Positions 50,601-64,000 of a DNA stretch of 64,000 nt are shown in pieces (position 1 is the first letter of the stretch; each line of letters starts with the position of its first letter). A program made the translations under genes and the position numbers. The notes beneath the pieces are model-generated. The model saw only the letters and a program-made list of their open reading frames with translations. It was not told where the DNA came from and ran no database searches. Location of the stretch: contig NW_013547013.1 in NCBI RefSeq assembly GCF_000711695.1, forward strand, positions 62,001-126,000, in the 5' to 3' direction. The DNA comes from Tilletiaria anomala UBC 951 (Eukaryota; Basidiomycota; Exobasidiomycetes; Georgefischeriales; Tilletiariaceae).

Positions 50601-51185
50601 GGTGTGAGGGAACGCTGAGGGGAAGTGTTTGGCATTGGCATACTTCCAAAAGCAGGCGCGCTCATGGGTGAGTGCGAGAGTTGCCTGGCCATCTGGGTAA
50701 GCCAAGCAGTGTAACGAATGTCAGCATTGGGAAAACGCAAGTCAGGTAGCATTGTGCTAGAGAGCCGACTCTCACATGACCAGGAGCCAAGAACATCCCA
50801 TTGTGCACCGCATACTGAGCCTGCTGTTCTCCAAATCCGTGCGGGGCTAAGGCTCCACCAGGCTGACCCGCCGCATCGAAGTCACTCCGTGGGGTGCCAC
50901 CTCCAGGTGTGAATGGAGTAGCGAACGGCCTCAGAGATGGCGCAGATCCTGGGGCGCCTCCGAAGGACGAAGTGCGCTGCATCTGTGGCCCACCGTATGG
51001 ACTGCTACCTTGACCGGTGAAGCTGTTGGAGCGTTGGGCAGGTTGCGAGGTCGGGGAGGGTCCGCCAGCGCTGCCTGGAGCGTTGCCAGGGATCTGTAGA
51101 GATATTCAAGCCTTGTTAGTGGTATGCATTCGCTGGGTTTCATGAACGGAAAACTCACGGCCAAATGAAACGCAAGCTGAGCCAT
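44611..51185 (-). CDS. Giant coiled-coil protein of unknown function
   Basis: I do not recognise this protein. The ATG at 51183-51185 opens a 9-codon exon (MAQLAFHLA). The next exons are Gly/Ser/Pro/Phe-rich (QMQRTSSFGGAPGSAPSLRP) and join MARQLSHSPMSAP across an 83-nt intron. A large exon follows with IYPEPWPFKELGLPDTIDIY and an acidic segment. After the intron at 49480-49560 comes VEAGDKTMVFFKMQKFLQ, then a long disordered region with scattered FG dipeptides (SSFGGSAFGGS, IPAFGSAANS, LSSIFGESE). From about 47150 down to 45030 it is mainly helical coiled coil (SALRSKLDDAQTQAADYRNE, SRLEEGEKAAVEASEQITDL). The last exon after an intron at about 45195-45275 ends in a Gln/Tyr-rich tail. Total is about 2,080 residues. 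A structural role is likely. Nuclear pore, spindle pole or Golgi tethers are possibilities I cannot separate. Confidence 0.8.
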
Positions 51186-52683
51186 TTCGCCCTCAATAGC
51201 TCGGAGGCGTCGGCTTCAAAGGGAGGGGTTGACGCCGCGCACAACACGAAGCAGGTGCAAACTGCTGCAATCCTCAGGGCGGGAAGCCCTGCTGATGGTG
51301 TTGAATTGGCCACACTACGAGCGAGGTACTGGAACCCTTGCTGAGCTGCGGCGCTTATGCAATGCTACTGTCGCGAACGGCTCAGACGCCTTGGACGAGT
51401 GACATGTCGCGCGGATGCGCCGAAAAACTCAATGTGGATCTTCCAGCGGTAGCACTGGCAGCAGTTAAGTCAGTGAGCCAGGTTTAGATCGCACAATGTA
51501 GGCTGCCGCAGCCTGCTAACAAGCCTCTGACAATTTCACGCCGACGACCTCGAAGCTACCAGAAGACCATCGCTGAGGGCGCTTTGCAGACTAGCACGCG
51601 GAGAGGACGAGGGAAGGAGGTTGCTGAAGATGCGGTCCTTTGATGTCTAGGGCTCTTTGGGAAATGGGCTACTTAGGCACTCAGAGCATTGATCCAACTT
51701 TCGTGCGCTGCAGTGCCGATTGGTGGGTTAGGCTTTAGCCTGCTGTGGCGCCCTTTGTCTTCTGTCGTGTGTGTGGGCCTGGTCACGCTCCACCAAACGG
51801 GCGGAAAGCCCACATTCATATAGCTCACGGCTCACGTTGCGGCGCACGGCAGGCCTTCAGTCCTCAGAGCTTCAGCATGCAATGGGGCAACGCATCGTGT
51901 TGCTAAGACGCCCGAGCATCCAAGTCCCTCGACCATTGCTTGACTGCGCGCAGAATCCTTTTCCGTAGAGCGGTATATATGTGGTCCGGCGACCGGTCAG
52001 CTGGCAGCGTCGCAGCAGATAATAGGGAATGGAGTGGCTGGCCGAGTGCCGATGCGGCAAAGGAGGTCAAAGTGTGTAGACCAGCATAATATAGAAGGTA
52101 GTAGCGAGCAAATACAGGAGCAGGCACGAACAGTGAGAAGGAAGGTATGAGATAGATGAGGGGATGATGAGAATATGAGCTCTTGTTGCAATGGTGCACG
52201 GAGTGGTATTTACACTTGGGCTACACAGTGGGCCGACTATAGCTGTAAAATTACAGGCGCATGGAAAGGCGAAGAAAACAAGACAAAAAGCGAGATCGTG
52301 TCTCTCTCTACGATGTGCGTTCCCCTCATCAGTCCGGATCGCCTTTGCCCGCAAGTCGTCGCGTTGGTTTGCGCCGAGTCCACAGGGGATGGCGCAACAT
52401 CTGTGCTGGCAGGAGCGGGCACATATGTGATGGTTGTGAAATGGCCGTGGATTGAAATACGAGGCTAACTTGTGAGGCAGCGGTCGTCTCCGTCCGGCCA
52501 TGATGAAAGGAGGGGGTCAATTGGGGCCAGGCTGCACAATACATCTAAGGTGTCCGGGTTTTGTGACCAGGTGGGGTCGGGTGCGAGGAGCGAGGCGGAA
52601 GATGGGTATCGTCGTTGATGGTTTCAGTGGTCCGTGCGTGCATGTACGCGATCAGGCGGCCTGAGCAGCGAAAGACGCAGCGC
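51186..52683. promoter_or_regulatory. Intergenic region SRPK to coiled-coil gene
   Basis: 1.5 kb with the promoter of the coiled-coil gene and the 3' UTR of the SRPK gene. A tatatat element lies near 51975. ORFs at 52067-52501 (-) and 52175-52468 (+) overlap and have no recognisable features. Confidence 0.4.
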
Positions 52684-58064
<5,381 letters not shown>

Positions 58065-59690
58065 CTAAACAACCTGCGCCTTGAGCTTGCGCGGACCGAG
58101 GAAGCTGTCGGCCTCCGAGCGAGTCTGGAATTGACCGTGGCCCATCTTGGAGCTGGTGTCGATCCACTTGAGGCTGGTCTGCTCGAGAGCCTTGCGGGAA
58201 GTGTGGGTGGTGAGAGACTTGCGCAAGGTGAGAACGCGCTTCTTGACACCGGGGCAGCTGCCAAGGATCATGACGAAGTCGTTCTTGACGATACCGTAGT
58301 GCGGGAAGCCGCCCATCGGGGTGATCGTCTTTTTGGTGGTGTCGAACTCGGTCGAGCCAGAAGTCTCGTCGCTGCCGTTGGCAATGCGGTAAATCTTCTT
58401 GTTAAGCTCGGTACGGTGATGGTAGCCTTGCTGACCAGCACGCGCAACAGTGAAACGGACGTTCGCCGGGTGCCATGCACCAATGCAGGCAATCTTCCTC
58501 AGACCACGGTGCGTCTTGCGCGGCAGCTTCTTGACGCCCCACCTTGAGACGACACCGGAGTATCCATGACCCTTGGTAACACCGATGACATCGATGATCT
58601 CGTTCTCCTCAAAGACGCTCTTGGTGTCGATGGTCTTCTCGAAGTGCTCCTTAGCAAAGTCAACCTTGTCAGCGATTGAGCCACCGTTGACTTGAATTTC
58701 CATGAGGTGTGCCTTCTTCTGCTTGAGGCCAGTCTTGCGGATCTGAGTGTGGGCGAGAACACGGACGACGGTGCAGTACTTGCGAATCCGCTCGAGCTCG
58801 CGGTTGATGGACTTGCCGTCGTTCTCCGAGTGCTTCTTCACGTACTTCGTGAAAGCCTTCTTCTTGCTGCGGTACCAGTTCTTGTAGAAGCGACGCTTAA
58901 CCTCGTCCGAGAGGTGCTCAGCCCAGACGGTGGTGAGCGCACGGAGACCGCGGGGGGTCTCGACGTATCCGACGACACCGACAACGACCATAGGAGGGGT
59001 CTCGATGACGGTCACGGCCTCGACGATCTCACGCTTGTGCATCTTTGAACCGGGACGGTCGAGGTCACGGACAACGTGGGTCATGCCTGCCTTGTAGCCG
59101 AGCATGGCAGTCAGATGCACGGGCTTCTTGGCGTCATCCTTGGGGAAGCTGTCGGACAGCAAAGATGTCAATATGATAAGCCAGATCAACAGAATAAAGC
59201 TCATCAAAACTCACGCCTTGCACTTCCCGCGGTGCCTAGCCGCACGCTTGCGCGGCAAGAAACCGGTGTGACCGTGCCTTGGGTGCTCGTACTTGCAGTG
59301 AGACACTGAAAGGTGAGAGGGTATCAGCAGCCTTCTCGTGGATGATGGAAGAGTAGCAATTTGCAAGTACACATCCACGCAAGTCCCTGTCATTCGCAAG
59401 CCATGTAGGAGGAATGCCCGGGTTCATCCGTCACTGCGTTATAGTTGAGCTCATCCAGAGCAAATCAACACGACCACTTGAAGGACTGCGCATTGCGCGC
59501 ACCCTGCCAATCCCATCCCACATCGTCATATGCATGAGGTCTTCCAAGAAACCCATCTTGCTAAAACTTGACCAATGCCTGCCCACAAGCTTTCGCGTGC
59601 TCGTCTCGCGGCCGCTCCTTCTGAGCCAAGCTCGCTTTCTGGCGCACAGCTGATGCTTCTCCAAATGTGTGACTGTCACCAAAACTCACT
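58065..59690 (-). CDS. RPL3: 60S ribosomal protein L3 (uL3)
   Basis: Core large-subunit protein near the peptidyl-transferase centre. Exon 3 (58065-59148) and exon 2 (59215-59305) encode the whole protein except the first base of the start codon: [80 protein letters not shown] (with the conserved His modified in other species) and [19 protein letters not shown]. The conserved start MSHCKYEH is reached by an acceptor CTTTCAG directly before TG. An upstream donor at 59684-59689 (AAAA|GTGAGT) supplies the A, so the initiator ATG appears split by a 384-nt intron. That gives 391 residues, the usual size. Coding identity is certain. Exon 1 is inferred. The gene is divergent from RPS29. Confidence 0.95.
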
Positions 59691-60415
59691 TTTGGCGAGC
59701 CCTTGTCGATTGCTGGGATGTCGATCGAGGTGTCTGGCTCAAAGCGAAGAGGAAGTCTATGCCGAAGTAGGCATGCTTCTAAAAGTTGAGCGCGTCGGAG
59801 CCAAGCTGGGGGTACACAGGGATGTCGCCTTGCGGTGAACCTTCTATTGCGCCCACCGCGCTTGCCGCAGCAGCTTTCCGCCAGATGATTTGGCGCGTGG
59901 GCGCCGAGACCTCCATCAGCAATCGGCGCGACTGGCCTTGAAAGCGCTCATGTGTCTTCTGAGTTTCGCAGACTCAGGTAGATCATCCATTCCAGGTTGG
60001 CTATTAAGTACATGCTCGCTTGGTGAGTACATTTGACAGCAACACACCGTAACAGGACGTCATACTGGTTACAGAGTGGGTGTAAACGATGGACAGACGG
60101 ATGGACAGAGGCTCCGGTGTGAGGGGTATTGTGGTGGTACTAACTGGGGACCTCAAAGACGAAGTGCATGGTATCTTGCTGGATTGACAAGACGAGTTCA
60201 AGCTCAAAGGTCCTAGTTTACTCTTCCGGCTTCCATGCATGAGCCTGAATGCTGCTGGAAGACCGGCTAGCGCGAGTAAAATCGGAATGGGGAAACCGGA
60301 CTATGATTTGCAGCTCAGTGGCCAAGCAATCATTTTTGCGACTAGCATTGCTGGTCACCTCTGAGGATGGTACACGAACTGACCCGAGCGTCTTTCTTGG
60401 GGCTATAGATTCAAG
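59691..60415. promoter_or_regulatory. Bidirectional ribosomal-protein promoter (RPL3/RPS29)
   Basis: At most 725 bp separate the RPL3 start-codon A (minus) from the RPS29 ATG (plus). Both products are ribosomal proteins, so shared elements are plausible. Apart from AT- and CT-rich patches I could not name a motif. Confidence 0.5.
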
Positions 60416-61095
60416 ATGGCGCACTCAAACATTTGGTTCTCTCATCCTCGCAAGTACGGCAAGGGCTCTCGGCAATGGTGAGTTTGACCACCCTGCCTCA
60501 GCTCTTATCACAGGCAAACCGATTGCACCCAGGATGAAAGGAATCTTTCACAAGGAAGGATGAAGGGAGGTGGCAGAGAAGGGTGTACATTCTGGTGGTG
60601 AGCGCAAGGGCTCAATGCAGCGATCTGGTGATGGGAATGATCACAAAGTATTGATTTGTGTCTGAAGCCAAGAGAAAGTCCAATTGCTTGAGGCTGTGAG
60701 CCTTGATGCAGATCAGTTTAAGAAATGATGACGGATTGCCACTTCCCATGGATATGGGCTAGAGTTGGAAGCGCGGCGGCGGTTTGGAAAAGTCTTCCGG
60801 GAGAGACGGAGCGGCCTGGGACAGGCACTTGGTGCAGCCGTATTTCGATGTCAAGTCGAAAGCCACTTAATTCGGGAAATTGGTACGTTGTGCTAACCTT
60901 TGTTTTGATTTCAGCCGCGTCTGCGCCAACCAAGGTGGTATCATTCGCAAGTATGGGCTTGACATCTGCCGTCAGTGCTTTAGGGAGAAGGCCGACGCTA
61001 TTGGCTTTGTCAAGGTACGTCGCCTCGCATGTCACTCTCCTCTTGCTTTCTGTATATGCTGATGTGCCTCTACATTTTATTTTTAGAACCGCTAA
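60416..61095 (+). CDS. RPS29: 40S ribosomal protein S29 (uS14)
   Basis: Small zinc-ribbon ribosomal protein. Three exons: 60416-60477 ([20 protein letters not shown] plus two bases), 60915-61014 ([20 protein letters not shown], then [13 protein letters not shown]) and 61087-61095 (NR and TAA). They total 56 residues, the exact family size. The two CxxC pairs of the zinc ribbon, CRVC and CRQC, are both complete. The first Cys codon is built across intron 1. Intron 1 is 437 nt, far longer than most in the window. The last coding exon holds only two amino acids and the stop. No single-frame ORF reveals the gene; it was reconstructed from splice sites and the family sequence. Confidence 0.95.
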
Positions 61096-61259
61096 ACATT
61101 TTGTCATCTCGCGCGCTGCCGCGCCCCTCCATGACCTCCCTCTTTGTATGCATTTGTACAATTGATTGATCCGGCACGCACAGCTGCGAATCTTCTCGCA
61201 AAGGATGGATGGCGCCCGAAAAATGTTCTTCAGGCTCCATTAGAAAGAAGCCCATGTTC

Positions 61260-64000
61260 TTACATGGCATCGCTCCGATGCTGACTGGTGATATATGCAG
61301 GTAACACAGGTGACCTCATCGTATCGCGTAGAGTCGCTGCCGATGCGGCGTTAGCGCTCTGCTCATTGAGCCACGTGAGCGTTCGTCGAGCATAATCTAC
61401 GACATGCCTTGGCATGTTCGCCAGCTTCGCGACTTCCAAGCCATGAGAATCGCGGTTGACGCCTGGTCGTAACCGGTGATCGTACACCACTGCGTCGTTA
61501 TTCGTGTCGATCACGTCGGTGCAAAAGAACGCGATGCCCTCAACGGAACTGCCATCGGCCGGCGATCCACCTACCACGTCTTGGAAACCGAGCATGTCTG
61601 CTAGCTCGTGAAAGTGCGTGGCAAAGAGTACCCTGCAATGGTTGGTGTGGAGAAGATGAAGCAGCGTAGCGAAGGCAATCGAGGTTCCCACTGCCGTCGC
61701 TGTGCCCCTTCCGATCTCGTCCGCAATGACGAAGCTCCGTGGAGTCGCGCGATGCAGGATTTCTGACATTTCTGTCATCTCAACCATAAACGTGCTGCGA
61801 TCCCGGAAGAGGTCGTCTTTTGCGCCAACGCGACTGAACAGACGATCAACGACGCCAATCCTCGCAGATTCCGCAGGGACGAAGCTCCCGCTCTGCGCAA
61901 GGATGGCGATGATTGCATTCTGTCGAATGAAGGTTGACTTGCCACCCATGTTGGGCCCAGTGATGAGGTGCAAACGGGAGTCTGGCCTCAGACTGAGGTC
62001 GTTCTTGACAAAGCTGCGCTGCTTCTCGAACAGTCCCATTTCAACACTGAGGTGCCTGCCGCCAACGACCTCGAAATCATAACTGTCATCGACAATGGGC
62101 CGAACGAGGGACAACTCTTGCGCAAGCTGGGCAAATCCGAGCAGCACGTCCAGCTGGTCTATCTGCCTAGCATTATGACGTAATGCCGGCGCCTCTCGAG
62201 CAACCATCTGGCGCAGGACTTCGAGCGCAAGCTGTTCCCTCTGTCGCAGGTCATTTTGGAGTCTTGTTAGCTTGGAGCCAATCCGCGTCCACTCTTCGAA
62301 GTAGTACGTGCGAGTCGATTTACTCTTGTATGCGAACGACATGTCGGATGGGAACAGGGGTGTCATGCGATCCTTAAAGTCCCCAACATGTACGACATAG
62401 CCTTGACCTAGCAGTTGTCGGAGAGTGAGCTTTCGCCGCTCCGGGTTGGGCAACCGGTCCCTCAGACGCTGTTCCAATTTTCGAGCAGAGCGACGCAAGA
62501 TATTGTACTCTTTGAGCAAGATGTCAATTGCTTTGGAAGATCTGTGTGGCTCAGAATGGAGTTTGCCACGGTGTCAACGCTGAGGACTTGCGACGCCCAT
62601 CGTATAACGTCTCTCACCCAGGCCTGATTAGGTGCTCCAATGGCGGGCCCCAGAGTGGGCTTTCTTCCTCTTGCTCTGCAGCTTTGCCTTTGGACCTGCT
62701 GGCGCGTCGTGGAGTCGACACTTGGATAGTACCGTGCTCTACCTGTGTCTGCTTCAGTTCACCCTGAGTAATTACAGACTCGATCTCATCTGCGGTCGCA
62801 CTTTGTAATTGTCGCCTCTTCTCCATCACTGATTCATCAATTGCATCTTCGAGAGACTGAGCAAGGTGACCTAGAGCGGTGAAATTACCGGCAATCTCCT
62901 GTGCGGAAGCGGCATACTCATGTGATAGACCCCGGTCCAAGGCTTCTCGCAGAGTGCTTTGCACTTTTTCGCATAGATGAACGAAGTCACGCACAGCCAA
63001 AAGATCCTGCTCGTCATTGCGCCGGGCCAAAATCTTCTGCAGTGTCCGAGAGATGTCGCCAGCGGAGCGTCGAAGCAGCAGGCGAAGATCTTCTCGAAGG
63101 AAAGCATTGGCATGAAGAGCAGACACGAGTTGTTGACGCCAGTGTATGATTTTGAGCGATGTACTTGGGCAGGCTGCGAAGATGCATCGCGTATGGTCAG
63201 CATTATCGTGACGTTCGGCATGGATTCGCATCTCAGTACACCCACTTAGCCATTCTTCGAGAAGCCGCGTACCACCCCTCGTCACTGTCCGTCTTGCTGC
63301 ACTAATAAGGCTGCCTCGCACGCCACCCTCGCGCATCGAGCTGCGAACTTCAAGCGCAGAGAGTGTGTGAGCATCAATTTGCATGCACTCTCGTTCAAGC
63401 ATGCGCTCTGGTGTCAAGGGAAAGACGCCTGATGCATTAGACGGGCTTTGCTGAAGCTCGATCAGCCGCGTCTCGATGTACCGTGTAAGCTGTTGGATGG
63501 CCTTTGATTCGGATGTAGATAGCTTGAGCTCAGGAAAGGGATTATCCATGCAAGCCGTAGGCGAGGAAGCCTGGTCAGATGCATACGTCACCATACAGCT
63601 TCCTTCTGGGAGCGCTTCCCATAGAGGGTGAGAATATCGATCGGCATCACCATGCCGACCGTCATCTTCGCTAGGAGCTGCGTTGAAAACGCCTGGCTGC
63701 AGTATGGCTTCCTTGGGCGCTATTCGGGCAATCTGATCTCGCAGGCTTTGTCCATCCGAACAAGGCATGCTATGAAAATTAGCTGTGCCGATATCCAGCC
63801 ACGCCAAGCCGAACTTTGGCGTCCCAACGGCGTTGTCATCTGCTGAAACGACAGAAACAATGAAATTGCTGGTGAATTGGTCGAGAAACTTTTCATCGAT
63901 GAGCGTCCCCGGCGATACTACTCTAGTGACTTTTCTGTGAAAGCTGGCGCTCTCGTTGAGGGTATCATCGTTGTTCGCTCCACTTTCCGCGCCGGAAGCG
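61260..64000 (-). CDS. MSH1: Mitochondrial MutS homologue Msh1 (5' end beyond the window)
   Basis: DNA mismatch-binding ATPase. The frame is open to the right edge, so the N terminus (mitochondrial presequence and the mismatch-binding Phe motif) is missing from view. Visible parts, in order: VTRVVSPGTLIDEKFLDQF and KFGLAWLDIGTANFHSM (connector region, as in bacterial MutS and Msh1), the lever and clamp region (SALEVRSSMREGGVRGSLIS, RRTVTRGGTRLLEEWLSGCT), then after an intron at about 62531-62621 DILLKEYNILRRSARKLEQR, the ATPase with Walker A ITGPNMGGKSTFIRQNA, ST motif RSTFMVEMTEMSEILH, Walker B SFVIADEIGRGTAT and FATHFHELADML, and the C-terminal segment SHGLEVAKLANMP. TLIDE with AWLD..TA favours Msh1 over the meiotic Msh4/Msh5. 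No defect is seen. It converges with RPS29, 164 bp apart. Confidence 0.9.

Noticed and set aside
60720-60830. C/D-box snoRNA in the RPS29 intron
   Set aside because: An exact ATGATGA is present, but no CTGA box D follows at a plausible distance and no terminal stem was seen.
61260-64000. MSH4 or MSH5 identity for the MutS gene
   Set aside because: The TLIDE and AWLD..TA connector segments resemble bacterial MutS and Msh1, not the meiotic homologues.

Overview
The window is a compact, intron-rich fungal nuclear segment. Introns are mostly 45-120 nt with GTRNGT donors and YAG acceptors. The proteins resemble basidiomycete, probably Ustilaginomycotina (smut-relative), orthologues; this placement is inference, because no species marker is present. 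I find 19 protein-coding genes (one cut by the right edge), one clearly decayed gene, and no convincing tRNA, rRNA, CRISPR array or transposon.

Layout: 181-2304 DBP3 (+), convergent with JIP5 (-, 2347-3955); 4585-8722 IRE1 (+), convergent with a CDF metal transporter (-, 8824-10708); 11514-12700 a broken haloalkane-dehalogenase-like gene (-); 13508-14514 6-phosphogluconolactonase (+), convergent with an Osh3-like oxysterol-binding protein (-, 14865-17287); 18429-21853 GYP5-type Rab GAP (-); 22786-24834 cytochrome P450 (-), divergent from an EI24-family membrane protein (+, 26102-28332); 29470-30619 YOP1 (-), divergent from PAB1 (+, 31985-34155); 35200-37203 VAC8 (+); 38541-39634 PNO1/DIM2 (+), convergent with CDC6 (-, 39872-43912); 44611-51185 a giant coiled-coil protein of unknown function (-); 52684-55421 SRPK/SKY1 kinase (-); a 2.6 kb gap with nothing recognised; 58065-59690 RPL3 (-), divergent from RPS29 (+, 60416-61095); 61260-64000 the 3' part of MSH1, the mitochondrial MutS homologue (-).

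Most genes are housekeeping. Ribosome production is over-represented (DBP3, JIP5, PNO1, RPL3, RPS29). Several others concern membranes and the secretory pathway (IRE1, YOP1, EI24, GYP5, Osh3-like protein, VAC8). They are not arranged as a functional cluster and I see no new multi-gene system. The most unusual things are the decayed dehalogenase with a stop at the Trp of its nucleophile elbow, two microexons (12 and 17 nt) in YOP1, a start codon apparently split by an intron in RPL3, an A-rich leader on PAB1, and the unassigned protein of about 2,080 residues.

Exon boundaries were read by eye from splice consensus and protein continuity. For DBP3, IRE1, 6PGL, EI24, YOP1, PAB1, VAC8, PNO1, CDC6, RPL3 and RPS29 the summed exon lengths are exact multiples of three. 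The other multi-exon genes are described less exactly.
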